Positions 45,580 to 53,380 of a stretch of DNA of 64,000 nt are shown here, piece after piece. The position numbers and the translations under genes were made by a program. How positions within the stretch are numbered: position 1 is the stretch's first letter; each line of letters begins with the position of its first letter. The DNA comes from Holdemanella sp. MSK.7.32 (GTDB lineage: Bacteria > Bacillota_I > Bacilli_A > Erysipelotrichales > Erysipelotrichaceae), in assembly GCF_024460475.1 (NCBI RefSeq), contig NZ_JANFYN010000007.1, forward strand, positions 1-64,000. The letters are read 5' to 3'. The notes under the pieces were generated by a model. It saw only the letters and a program-made list of their open reading frames with translations, had not been told where the DNA came from and made no database searches.

Positions 45580-45630
45580 TTATGAAATCAAATTATTAAA
45601 CAAGTGAAAAGAGCGATTCCATAATTGCAT
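45580..45630 (-). CDS. possible 16-residue micropeptide
   Basis: The frame reads MQLWNRSFHLFNNLIS and stops just before the terminator. It is the only ATG frame in the short transcript. AGGAG lies 17 bases upstream, which is too far for a standard start, so translation is doubtful. The peptide would be amphipathic, with Trp, Phe and Leu residues. I list it because the transcript has no other coding content. Confidence 0.25.
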   Translation of the reverse strand: MQLWNRSFHLFNNLIS

Positions 45631-45639
45631 TTAGTGATA

Positions 45640-45691
45640 GTTAGTTTCTCCTAACTACCATAGTTATACCTTGTTTTTTTTGATTTGTCAA
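45640..45691 (-). promoter_or_regulatory. orphan promoter with strongest operator copy (site 3)
   Basis: On the minus strand TTGACA (45686-45691), 17 bp and TATAAC (45663-45668) form a strong promoter directly after the rplT terminator. GTTAG-TTTCTC-CTAAC (45640-45655) is a perfect inverted repeat eight bases downstream of the -10, matching sites 1 and 2 in position. Confidence 0.8.
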
Positions 45692-45696
45692 CAAAA

Positions 45697-45716
45697 AAAC
45701 TGTCTTACGACAGTTT
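45697..45716 (-). terminator. terminator of infC-rpmI-rplT
   Basis: AAACTGTC, loop GTAA and GACAGTTT form an 8-bp stem followed by T residues on the minus strand. Confidence 0.9.
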
Positions 45717-45718
45717 AA

Positions 45719-46078
45719 TTATGCATTTAAAGCTGCTTTTGCTTCTTCGCAAAGTTTAGTGAAGCCTTCAGCATCGTGAATAGCCATTTCACTTAACATT
45801 TTACGGTTGATCGCAATATTAGCTAATTTTAATCCGTGCATTAAACGAGAGTATGATAAGTCATTCATACGTGCAGCTGCATTAATACGTGTAATCCAGA
45901 TTTTACGCATGTTTCCTTTTAACTTACGACGGTCGTTGTATGCATATCTGAATGAATGCATTACCTGCTCATTTGCAGTTTTGTATAATGTATGTTTTGA
46001 TCCAAAGTATCCTTTGGCAAGTTTCAACACTTTTTTTCTACGAGCGCGTGAAACTGTTCCACCTTTAACTCTTGCCAT
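45719..46078 (-). CDS. rplT: 50S ribosomal protein L20
   Basis: The 119-residue protein is L20, an early 50S assembly protein that binds 23S rRNA. The opening ARVKGGTVSRARRKKVLKLAKGY and the segment MHSFRYAYNDRRKLKGNMRKIWI are characteristic, with Asn-rich ARMNDLSYSRLMHGLK following. It is third in infC-rpmI-rplT and is expected to repress the operon by binding its leader. Confidence 0.98.
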   Translation of the reverse strand: MARVKGGTVSRARRKKVLKLAKGYFGSKHTLYKTANEQVMHSFRYAYNDRRKLKGNMRKIWITRINAAARMNDLSYSRLMHGLKLANIAINRKMLSEMAIHDAEGFTKLCEEAKAALNA

Positions 46079-46096
46079 TCTTTATATCCTCCTTAA

Positions 46097-46291
46097 TTAC
46101 TTAACTAACATTTCCTTAATACGTTTGTAATCTGTAGCATGTACAGTACCTGGTTTAGCTAAGTGACGACGTTGTTTCTTAGTCTTTCCATGGAAACGGT
46201 GAGATGTATAAGCGTGAGATCTCTTTAATTTTCCAGAACCTGTCTTTTTTACACGTTTTGCTAATCCTCTGTGGCTCTTCATTTTAGGCAT
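46097..46291 (-). CDS. rpmI: 50S ribosomal protein L35
   Basis: The 64-residue basic protein reads MPKMKSHRGLAKRVKKTGSG at its start and HATDYKRIKEMLVK at its end, which is standard L35. It lies between infC and rplT with gaps of 13 and 18 bp. AGGAGG precedes the ATG. Confidence 0.98.
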   Translation of the reverse strand: MPKMKSHRGLAKRVKKTGSGKLKRSHAYTSHRFHGKTKKQRRHLAKPGTVHATDYKRIKEMLVK

Positions 46292-46304
46292 AGTCTAGTC
46301 CTCC

Positions 46305-46856
46305 TTACTTCTTTTTAGGTGCCAACACTGTTGACATCGTATTACCTTCCATTGAAGGTTTTTTCTCAACGATAGCTACTTCATCCATAGCTTCGATGAA
46401 GTCATTCATGATCTTACGACCAACTTCCAAGCGAGTGATCAAACGACCACGGAATCGCATATCAATCTTTACTTTCATACCCGCTTCGATCCATTTTGAC
46501 GTCTGACGAACTTTTGTTTCAAAATCGTGTGTATCGATAATCGGCGATAAACGCAAAGATTTAACTTCAACAACATGTTGCTTACGCTTAGCTTCTTTTG
46601 CTTTTTTCTGTTGTTCGAAATGATAACGACCATAGTCTAAAACTTTACACACGGCCGGACGCGCCTTGGGTGCTACACACAACAAATCTAAATTTTGTTT
46701 GTATGCAATGTCCAATGCTTCTTTTTTTGACATAACTCCCAATTGTTCTCCATCCGCATTGATGACAAGAACTTCTCTAAACGGAATCTTTTCGTTAAAC
46801 AAATCATCGTTTACATTATTTGGGGCAACTTTTCTATTATTGATATTCGACACCAT
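46305..46856 (-). CDS. infC: translation initiation factor IF-3
   Basis: The factor binds 30S subunits and proofreads the start codon. The N-domain shows DDLFNEKIPFREVLVI and GEQLGVMSKKEAL, and the C-domain VKSLRLSPIIDTHDF and MRFRGR. The start is uncertain. The ATG at 46856 overlaps the AAGGATGG ribosome binding site, leaving no spacing. An AUC codon at 46842-46844 lies eight bases after that site, where homologues begin. infC genes elsewhere use AUU or similar rare starts for autoregulation, so AUC may be the real start (179 residues). Confidence 0.95.
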   Translation of the reverse strand: MVSNINNRKVAPNNVNDDLFNEKIPFREVLVINADGEQLGVMSKKEALDIAYKQNLDLLCVAPKARPAVCKVLDYGRYHFEQQKKAKEAKRKQHVVEVKSLRLSPIIDTHDFETKVRQTSKWIEAGMKVKIDMRFRGRLITRLEVGRKIMNDFIEAMDEVAIVEKKPSMEGNTMSTVLAPKKK

Positions 46857-46871
46857 CCTTCTTCATTTTTC

Positions 46872-46998
46872 CAAAAAGAAAATGGGTGCATTCCACACCC
46901 ATCACTCTTTTAAACGAATTCAAACTGAATTGGCCGTGAACCTATGTCCCTTAGACATCAGGTGAGAAGGGGTGCTTCTATCTTTCCATTTCTTTTAC
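46872..46998 (-). promoter_or_regulatory. L20 leader with attenuator upstream of infC
   Basis: The 5' leader contains the L20-leader elements CCCCTTCTCACCTGATG and GGGACATAGGTTCACGG, which fold to mimic the L20 binding site on 23S rRNA. It ends in a terminator hairpin, ATGGGTG (46882-46888) with CACCCAT (46896-46902), followed by TTTTCTTTTT. L20 binding should favour termination. Boundaries are approximate. Confidence 0.85.
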
Positions 46999-47004
46999 TC
47001 ATTG

Positions 47005-47033
47005 ATAATACCACACACATATGGTTTATTCAA
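47005..47033 (-). promoter_or_regulatory. infC operon promoter
   Basis: On the minus strand TTGAAT (47028-47033), 17 bp and TATTAT (47005-47010), extended by TGG, form a good promoter upstream of the L20 leader. Confidence 0.85.
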
Positions 47034-47044
47034 TATCTTTTTTC

Positions 47045-47072
47045 AAAAAAATAAAGCCGAGCAAATCGACTT
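47045..47072 (-). terminator. terminator after tRNA-Lys
   Basis: AAGTCGA and TCGGCTT form a 7-bp stem with one G-T, followed by a T-rich run on the minus strand. Confidence 0.75.
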
Positions 47073-47083
47073 AAACACATAAA

Positions 47084-47159
47084 TGGTGGACTCTTGGGGA
47101 TTCGAACCCCAGACCCACTGATTAAGAGTCAGTTGCTCTGCCAACTGAGCTAAGAGTCC
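47084..47159 (-). tRNA. tRNA-Lys (anticodon CTT)
   Basis: The minus strand folds as a full cloverleaf. The acceptor GGACTCT pairs with AGAGTCC, the D arm has AGCTCAGTTGGCAGAGC, the anticodon loop CTCTTAA gives CTT, and the T loop is GGTTCGAATCC. The discriminator is A and CCA is encoded. The total length with CCA is 76 nt. Confidence 0.97.
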
Positions 47160-47215
47160 ATTTATCAGTGCCCATATATATTACCACAGCATATTTTTAA
47201 ATGCAACTATTTTTT

Positions 47216-47242
47216 TAAAAAAAGAGTGCCAAATTGACACCC
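47216..47242 (-). terminator. terminator after the ABC-F gene
   Basis: GGGTGTC and GGCACTC pair with two G-T positions around AATTT, followed by seven T residues on the minus strand. It reaches the stop codon. Confidence 0.75.
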
Positions 47243-49104
47243 TATTCCAACATAGTCATTTTTTCTTCCCACTCCTGCATCAATGCAGCAATTTCGTTGT
47301 GTTTATCATCTATTTTCGCATCTAACTCTTCCATCTTACGATAATCTTGATAATATTCTGGTTCATATCTCAATTCTCGCATTGCCTCTAAATCTTGTTC
47401 TGCTTCCTCTAAAAGCACTTCTAGTTTTGCGACACGATTCTTAATTGCTTTTAAATCTGTGAAAGATACCGTTTGTGGCTTCACTTCTTTTTCAACCTTG
47501 GCAACCGATTCCACAAGTTCATTACTTGCTTTTTTTTCTAAGTACTCTTCGTAATTCAAATCATACACTTTACTGATTAAAGCCATTTCTAGTACACGTG
47601 TAGCCATCTTCTTTAAAAACATACGGTCATGCGATACAAATAGAATTGTTCCATCATATTTTTCCAAAGCGGACTCCAAAGCTTCTTTCGCCGGAATATC
47701 CAAATGGTTTGTAGGTTCATCCAATAATAAAACATTATCATGCTCTAACATTAATTTTGCCAAAGCCAATCGAACTCTTTCTCCACCCGACAAATCATTC
47801 ACTTCTTTAAACACTTCATCCTGTGTAAAAAGGAAACTTGCTAACGTATTACGAATCTGTGTTTGTGTTGCATCCGGATCCATGTCCCACAATTCATCCA
47901 ATACATTCTTATTTGACTTCATCTGAGCACTTTCCTGATTAAAATACCCTACATCAATTTGATGACCAAACTTAAAACTTCCAGATAAACTTGGAAGTTC
48001 TTTGACCAAAGTCTTAATCAAAGTTGATTTACCTATTCCATTAGGACCAACGATAGCCATTCTTTGTCCTTGCAATAACTGAAAAGAAACATCAGACAGC
48101 ACTTTATCATAACCAACCTTTAAATCTTCCACTTCAAGAACCTGCTTACCACCTTTTCTTGCACAAGTAAACACAGCCTTCATCTGACTTGTATCTGAAG
48201 TACTATCTTCAATTCTATCCATGCGATCTAAATATTTCTGCTTACTCTTGGCAAAAGCAGCCTTATTCTTTTTATAGCGGAATTTTTCAATCAAATCTTC
48301 TAAACGATGAATCTCTTGTTGCTGACGAATATACGCTTCATGATTCTTTTTTAGATATTCATCTTTTGCCTTCAAATAATGCGAGTAATCCCCCACATAT
48401 CTTTGGGTTTTACCAAACTCAATTTCCACGATTTCATCTACAACATGATCCAAGAACATTCGGTCGTGACTCACTAAAACAACCGCGAAAGGATAATGTT
48501 TCACATAATTTTCAAGCCATTCAATAGCTGCAATATCCAAATGGTTTGTCGGTTCATCCAATAATAAGATATCTGGTTTTGTCAATAACAGTTTAACCAA
48601 CGCAATTCTCGTTTTTTGTCCAGAACTAAATTCACACAATTTTTTATTTAAATCGCTTTCATCAAACTGAAAATGGAAAAATACATTCTTTAATTCCACC
48701 TCATATTGATATCCATTCAATGCCTCAAAACGCGTTTGCAGTGCATCGTACTTTTCAAGTTGTTTCTCACTTGAATCCATTTTAAGCACTTCTGCCTGGG
48801 CATTTAACTGCTTTTCCAATTCTCGAACCTTGTCAAAAGCTGTTAAAAGTTCTTCATACACTGTCTTTTCTTCGTCCACAAAAGTAATCTGTGCCAAATA
48901 TCCAATATTTGTACCATTTAAAACCATACGAGAACCCGAATCATAGTTTTCCTGTCCACATATAATTTTCATCAATGTTGTTTTACCACAACCATTACGA
49001 CCAACCAACGCAATCTTTTCATTATCACGCACTTGAAAGTTAGCACCTGCCAAAACTGTTTTTGCTCCAAATGACTTTTGTATATTACTTAATTGTAACT
49101 TCAT
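47242..49104 (-). CDS. ABC-F family ATPase
   Basis: The 620-residue protein has two ABC ATPase domains and no membrane part, the design of ABC-F translation factors. Domain 1 has GRNGCGKTT, a signature FSSGQKTRIAL and LLLDEPTNHLD; domain 2 has GPNGIGKST, LSGGERVRLAL and a second LLLDEPTNHLD. A charged linker of about 80 residues (YLKKNHEAYIRQQQEIHRL) joins them, and a coiled-coil C-terminus of about 75 residues follows. This layout is that of YdiF/Uup-type members that act on ribosomes; antibiotic protection cannot be assigned. It starts 9 bp after the amidase-like gene stops. Confidence 0.93.
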   Translation of the reverse strand: MKLQLSNIQKSFGAKTVLAGANFQVRDNEKIALVGRNGCGKTTLMKIICGQENYDSGSRMVLNGTNIGYLAQITFVDEEKTVYEELLTAFDKVRELEKQLNAQAEVLKMDSSEKQLEKYDALQTRFEALNGYQYEVELKNVFFHFQFDESDLNKKLCEFSSGQKTRIALVKLLLTKPDILLLDEPTNHLDIAAIEWLENYVKHYPFAVVLVSHDRMFLDHVVDEIVEIEFGKTQRYVGDYSHYLKAKDEYLKKNHEAYIRQQQEIHRLEDLIEKFRYKKNKAAFAKSKQKYLDRMDRIEDSTSDTSQMKAVFTCARKGGKQVLEVEDLKVGYDKVLSDVSFQLLQGQRMAIVGPNGIGKSTLIKTLVKELPSLSGSFKFGHQIDVGYFNQESAQMKSNKNVLDELWDMDPDATQTQIRNTLASFLFTQDEVFKEVNDLSGGERVRLALAKLMLEHDNVLLLDEPTNHLDIPAKEALESALEKYDGTILFVSHDRMFLKKMATRVLEMALISKVYDLNYEEYLEKKASNELVESVAKVEKEVKPQTVSFTDLKAIKNRVAKLEVLLEEAEQDLEAMRELRYEPEYYQDYRKMEELDAKIDDKHNEIAALMQEWEEKMTMLE

Positions 49105-49113
49105 ACTATCACC

Positions 49114-50400
49114 CTAAATTTCAAAATATCTAACAATACCTTTCACCAAAGTTTTCGCTATTGCATCCGCATTGTCATTAAAATAAGCAACACTTTGAGA
49201 ATTCATTGCGCTCGCATATGAAAAGTATAATCCATACATCCCATAGGCATCTTTATATTTTGCATTTCTCATCTCATCACCATAAACACCAGTGTATGTT
49301 GCTCTTCCACCAGTTTCTCTTAATTGTGGGTAAAGTTCATATTTTTTTACTTCACCCTTTTCATCTTCGGCAAAGGAATCATATAAAACTCCATTTTCCT
49401 GCGTGCTGTTCGTTCTAGCCGCATACAATGTCAATCCACTTTGATCCATATAATATGAGATTGTATTAGCCAACCCACTATTTGTATATGGACTTGCCAT
49501 CATATAAGGCGCATCTACATTTTCATCATAGCTTGCACCCAAGGCAATATATAATTTAGCCTTTGCCTTATAACCACGAGCCGGACGACCATCTGCACCA
49601 TAATAACCTGGCGTTTCATTTTTTTTACGTAAAATCTTAACTTTTAATCCCTTTTCTTCTAATTCCTTTTTTAATTTCTTCGCAAATTCCATAGAAGAGG
49701 TTGGTTCATCTAAAATCGACGTACTTGCACCATAATCCACGGTATTCGAAATATAATTCATCGCATTTCCACATGGATCGATCACTACATCATATACATT
49801 GGATTTTGGGATATGCTTAGTGACAATAATAAACGAATAATTTTTCTTTAAATGAATATCATACTCTTTTAATGCCTCTTTATCTGCCACAAACGTAATA
49901 TCTTTCACCTTTTTATTGCGACGCATTGTTGTGATTGTCTTCGCCTTAAATGCCTCGTCAAAATAAATACGCTCCTTTTCATAATGATCATATGTATATA
50001 GTTCATAAATTCCTTCTTTTAAAGAGCCTAAATCAATACCTGAATCCACTTTTCCATTAAATGTAAAACTTGTAATGGCATCATTCATTACATTTCTTAA
50101 AACAATGTTATTGCCTTGCATTTTATCCATTTTCTTTGTACCATACTCATCTTTATACAAAGATAACGTCTCCCCATAAACTAAATAATCACTGAGTCGA
50201 TAAGACCCATCAAAACTTGTCTCCACCTTTTTTTGCAACTTTTCAACATCCACTGTATCCAAATAAGATTGTGACAACTTATCTATTTCAGTTGGTCTTG
50301 AAACATATAAAAAAACACAAACAACCGCAATAGCGATTGTAACAACACCAACGATCATCGTGCTTAAATTTTTCTTATTAACTACTCTTACTTTTTTCAT
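49114..50400 (-). CDS. membrane-anchored amidase_3-like protein, zinc site degenerate
   Basis: The 428-residue protein has one N-terminal transmembrane helix (about 15-32) and an extracytoplasmic part. Its C-terminal half aligns with N-acetylmuramoyl-L-alanine amidase (Amidase_3): VYDVVIDPCGN, a central MEFAKKLKKELEEKGLKVKILR and AKLYIALGAS, then VKGIVRYFEI. The metal motifs have changed. DPGHGG is DPCGN without the zinc His, and the usual SIHAN-type His is lost in YIALGAS. It may be a catalytically dead cell-wall-binding protein. Downstream ABC-F overlaps its transcript. A TTGATA-N17-TATAAA promoter is embedded in the asnS terminator just upstream, giving an almost leaderless message. Confidence 0.65.
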   Translation of the reverse strand: MKKVRVVNKKNLSTMIVGVVTIAIAVVCVFLYVSRPTEIDKLSQSYLDTVDVEKLQKKVETSFDGSYRLSDYLVYGETLSLYKDEYGTKKMDKMQGNNIVLRNVMNDAITSFTFNGKVDSGIDLGSLKEGIYELYTYDHYEKERIYFDEAFKAKTITTMRRNKKVKDITFVADKEALKEYDIHLKKNYSFIIVTKHIPKSNVYDVVIDPCGNAMNYISNTVDYGASTSILDEPTSSMEFAKKLKKELEEKGLKVKILRKKNETPGYYGADGRPARGYKAKAKLYIALGASYDENVDAPYMMASPYTNSGLANTISYYMDQSGLTLYAARTNSTQENGVLYDSFAEDEKGEVKKYELYPQLRETGGRATYTGVYGDEMRNAKYKDAYGMYGLYFSYASAMNSQSVAYFNDNADAIAKTLVKGIVRYFEI

Positions 50401-50426
50401 ACCCCTTATTTATATCACACAAGAAA

Positions 50427-50449
50427 ACAGGTATCAACGAGATACCTGT
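50427..50449 (-). terminator. asnS terminator
   Basis: ACAGGTATC and GATACCTGT form a 9-bp stem with a 5-nt loop and TTTTCTTG on the minus strand. Confidence 0.85.
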
Positions 50450-50457
50450 TTAATTCA

Positions 50458-51813
50458 TTAGAAAATTAAATTTCTAGGTGTACGTGGATATGGCTGAACA
50501 TCACGAATATTCGCAACACCACTTAAATACATCAACATACGGTCAAATCCAAGACCAAATCCTGAGTGTTTGCATCCTCCAAAGCGACGTAAATCTAAAT
50601 ACCATTGTAATGTCTCCTGCTCCATTCCAATTTCTTTCATACGATTCACTAACACATCATAACGCTCTTCACGTTGAGAACCACCAACTAATTCTCCAAC
50701 ATAAGGAACTAATAAGTCACATGCTGCAACTGTCTTGTTGTCATCATTGACACGCATATAGAATGCTTTAATATCCTTTGGATAATCCGTTAAGAAAACA
50801 GGACCATTTACGACTTTTTCGCAAATATAACGCTCATGTTCACTCTGAAGATCCATACCCCAGAAAATATCCTGGTTTTCAAATTGATCTTTTGCTTTTT
50901 CCAAATATTCAATAGCCTTTGTATAAGTCATTCTTTCAAAGTTAGAGTTTGCAACATGAGTCACACGTTTAATACATTCTTTATCGATCATTGATGCAAA
51001 GAATTCCATTTCTTCTTTAGCATGTTCTAAACAATAGTTGATACAATATTTGATCATTTCTTCAATACAATCCATGTTATCGGCTAAATCCGCAAATGCA
51101 AGTTCTGGTTCAATCATCCAGAATTCAGAAGCGTGACGAGTTGTATTTGAGTTTTCTGCACGGAAAGTTGGACCAAAAGTATATACATTGCGATATGTTA
51201 ATGCGAATGGTTCAACATGCAATTGTCCAGATACTGTAAGTTGAGCATGTTTACCAAAGAAATCCTTGTCATATTTTGCATCTTCACGAGTTGTAACTGT
51301 AAAACATTCACCAGCACCTTCTGCATCATTACCAGTAATTTCAGGTGTATGTACATATACAAATCCGCGATCCTGGAAGAATGTGTGAATTGCCATACTT
51401 AATACACTTCTTAATCTAAACATAGCATAGTATGTATTTGCACGAGGACGTACATGAGGAATTTCACGCATAAATTCAAAACTGTGACGTTTTTTCTGCA
51501 ATGGATAATCGTGATCACATAATCCTAAAACACTAATACTTTCGGCTTGAATTTCAAATGGCTGTTTTGCATCTGGAGTACATACAAGTTTTCCTGTTAC
51601 TTCCATAGCTGAACCTGTTGTAATTTTTGATACTTCATCAAAGTTTTCTAAGCTATCCGCATATACAACCTGCACATTTGAAAAAGTTGTTCCATCATTC
51701 AACGCAATAAATCCAACTGCCTTTGAATTACGATTTGTACGAACCCATCCCTGCAAAGTAATACTTTGTCCATCGTACTGTTCAAATGTTTCTTTTAATT
51801 TTTTTACTAACAT
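50458..51813 (-). CDS. asnS: asparaginyl-tRNA synthetase
   Basis: The 451-residue class II synthetase charges tRNA-Asn. The N-terminal OB fold binds the anticodon (ITLQGWVRTNRNSK). Class II motifs follow: FMREIPHVRPRANTY region (motif 1), the motif 2 loop TFRAENSNTTRHASEFWMIE, and motif 3 in GFGLGFDRMLMYLSG. AsnRS-specific residues fit, not AspRS. The ATG at 51813 follows AAGGGAG; a TTG five codons earlier opens the frame. A T-box leader with an AAC specifier precedes it, so expression rises when tRNA-Asn is uncharged. Confidence 0.97.
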   Translation of the reverse strand: MLVKKLKETFEQYDGQSITLQGWVRTNRNSKAVGFIALNDGTTFSNVQVVYADSLENFDEVSKITTGSAMEVTGKLVCTPDAKQPFEIQAESISVLGLCDHDYPLQKKRHSFEFMREIPHVRPRANTYYAMFRLRSVLSMAIHTFFQDRGFVYVHTPEITGNDAEGAGECFTVTTREDAKYDKDFFGKHAQLTVSGQLHVEPFALTYRNVYTFGPTFRAENSNTTRHASEFWMIEPELAFADLADNMDCIEEMIKYCINYCLEHAKEEMEFFASMIDKECIKRVTHVANSNFERMTYTKAIEYLEKAKDQFENQDIFWGMDLQSEHERYICEKVVNGPVFLTDYPKDIKAFYMRVNDDNKTVAACDLLVPYVGELVGGSQREERYDVLVNRMKEIGMEQETLQWYLDLRRFGGCKHSGFGLGFDRMLMYLSGVANIRDVQPYPRTPRNLIF

Positions 51814-51835
51814 AGTTTCTCCCTTCAAAATAAAA

Positions 51836-52040
51836 AAAACGTCCCTTAATTAAAAGGAACGATTATTACCGCGGTACCATCCTGTTTCATCACACGTATG
51901 TATGCACTCAATTGGAATTTAACGCATTCCACACGTTACTGTCTACTTAATTTCTCCAGTACGACTCCACAGGTGTTATCAATCCAAACTTGCACTGTCT
52001 ATTTTCACCTAACAAGACTCTCTTTACATGTTCGTTTTGG
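51836..52040 (-). promoter_or_regulatory. T-box riboswitch of asnS (Asn specifier)
   Basis: The leader has the T-box antiterminator sequence TGGTACCGCGGTAA, followed by a terminator hairpin (CGTTCCTTTTAATTAAGGGACG plus a T run, around 51838-51865). The AGAGAG of stem I lies near its 5' end, and a specifier loop GATAACACC gives AAC for asparagine. It begins eight bases after the rex stop codon, with no clear promoter between, so transcription may come from rex or from within it. Confidence 0.93.
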
Positions 52041-52047
52041 ACGACTT

Positions 52048-52683
52048 CTATTTCTGCGCCTTTGTTTCTAATGAATTTGTAATAAATACCAATTCTTGTA
52101 TAGATGATACCACATCAATACTTTTAATGACAACCCCTTTTGGAACCAAAAAATGTTGATGCGTAAAATCAACGATACCATTAATTCCACATTGCACTAA
52201 TTTATCTACTGTTTCTTGTACATCATGTGAAATTGTTAAAATCGCAATACGACATCCTTCAGGAATCTTTGTGTCTAATTCTGACATTGGATATACTTCG
52301 ACACCAAATTGTGTTCCACACTTAGCTGGATCCACATCAAAGGCACATGCGATTTCACCAACAACATAATCCCATTTATTATAATTCATTAACGCACGAC
52401 CTAAGTTACCAGCACCAACTAAAATTATTTTTTCGTCAAAATCAACGCCTAACTGACTATTAAATATTTCAATCAGTTTATCCACATCGTATCCGTAGCC
52501 TTGTTTTCCAAGATTCCCTAAAAAGGAGAAATCACGACGAATTGTTGTAGGCTCAATATCTACAAAACTCGATAATTCTTTGGACATAATTCGTTCAACG
52601 CCATTTTTTTGAAGTTTACGTAAAGCTTTTAAATATACTGGATACCTCTGTAAAGTTGCTTTGGGCACATTTCTATTCTGCAT
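52048..52683 (-). CDS. rex: redox-sensing repressor Rex
   Basis: The 211-residue protein senses the NADH/NAD ratio and represses fermentation and respiration genes. The N-terminal winged helix is PKATLQRYPVYLKAL then VDIEPTTIRRDFSFLG, and the Rossmann domain shows LVGAGNLGRAL. The C-terminal domain-swap helix SIQELVFITNSLE is present. A Rex-type operator lies over its promoter, so it is probably autoregulated. asnS with its T-box follows. Confidence 0.96.
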   Translation of the reverse strand: MQNRNVPKATLQRYPVYLKALRKLQKNGVERIMSKELSSFVDIEPTTIRRDFSFLGNLGKQGYGYDVDKLIEIFNSQLGVDFDEKIILVGAGNLGRALMNYNKWDYVVGEIACAFDVDPAKCGTQFGVEVYPMSELDTKIPEGCRIAILTISHDVQETVDKLVQCGINGIVDFTHQHFLVPKGVVIKSIDVVSSIQELVFITNSLETKAQK

Positions 52684-52702
52684 TTTATCACCCCACGCAA
52701 TA

Positions 52703-52732
52703 ATAATATCATATTTGTGATATATTTAACAA
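52703..52732 (-). promoter_or_regulatory. rex promoter with Rex operator
   Basis: TTGTGATATATTTAACAA (52715-52732) is an 18-bp palindrome that combines the Bacillus (TTGTGA) and clostridial (TTAACAA) Rex half-sites. On the minus strand TTGTTA (52727-52732), 18 bp and TATTAT (52703-52708) form the promoter, so the operator covers the -35 box. Confidence 0.8.
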
Positions 52733-52762
52733 GTTAACTTGTGAAAAAATTTAAAAAACAAA

Positions 52763-52782
52763 AAAGTCGATTACTCGACTTT
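52763..52782 (-). terminator. terminator of the rapZ operon
   Basis: AAAGTCGA, loop GTAA and TCGACTTT form an 8-bp stem followed by T residues on the minus strand. Confidence 0.9.
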
Positions 52783-53380
52783 AGAAAATTGATTGATCCA
52801 CCTGCAACAATGTTGAATCCACATCTTGAAGAAGTGTTTGAATTCTTGAATTATAAAAATAAGGAACACCCTTCTTTTTCGCGAAAAACAATACAAGCGC
52901 CCACAAAATTACTAGTAAAATAAATGAAACCCTAAAAGAAATGTGAATCAAAAGAACAAACACAAGTAAAAACACAATATATGCAAGTGTGTCTAATAAG
53001 ATAAATCGTTGAAATATATTTTTCAGTGTAATCTGATAATAATCTCTTTTTCTAGATAGAAAAGCTTTCGTGATAGAATCATATTCCTCATTAAATTCCA
53101 TTTTAATTAAATCGTTCTGATTCTCTTTATGCTCTTTATAAAATACAACTTCCTGCATTCTTAAAAGACAAAACAACATGGCCTGCTTATTTTCGTCTTT
53201 CGAAAACTTTTTATAATACAATTCCAATAACTTTAAATAATCATTATCCGAAATTGATTTTCCAACCATATTTTGTGCAATGACTTCTAAGCGTTCTGTT
53301 AATACATCTGAAAATACAAGAATGTTATTTTGAGCACGTCTTTCAATTTCCTTTAAAGCCCCAAGAAAATGATCAGCCAC
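52781..53380 (-). CDS. membrane protein of unknown function
   Basis: The 199-residue protein has a helical N-terminal half of about 125 residues rich in Glu, Lys and Asn, then two transmembrane helices (about 128-146 and 149-165) and a short C-terminal tail. I do not recognise a family. The GTG at 53380 is chosen as start because it follows AAGG at good distance and overlaps the upstream stop by only 8 bp. The frame stays open 19 codons further into the TSCPD gene. It is the last gene of the rapZ operon. Confidence 0.6.
   Translation of the reverse strand: MADHFLGALKEIERRAQNNILVFSDVLTERLEVIAQNMVGKSISDNDYLKLLELYYKKFSKDENKQAMLFCLLRMQEVVFYKEHKENQNDLIKMEFNEEYDSITKAFLSRKRDYYQITLKNIFQRFILLDTLAYIVFLLVFVLLIHISFRVSFILLVILWALVLFFAKKKGVPYFYNSRIQTLLQDVDSTLLQVDQSIF

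Larger units (their letters stand above)
45550..45656 (-). ncRNA. short orphan transcript (candidate metal-regulated small RNA)
   Basis: A full promoter (45663-45691) with operator would start a transcript near 45656, and a terminator hairpin at 45555-45575 would end it about 105 nt later. No gene of normal size lies inside. It carries AGGAG near its 5' end and a 16-codon reading frame at 45580-45630. Whether it acts as RNA, as a micropeptide message or as a decayed unit cannot be told from sequence. Confidence 0.55.

Noticed and set aside
51814..51828. TTG start for asnS
   Set aside because: The ATG at 51813 has a good AAGGGAG site and homologues start there.
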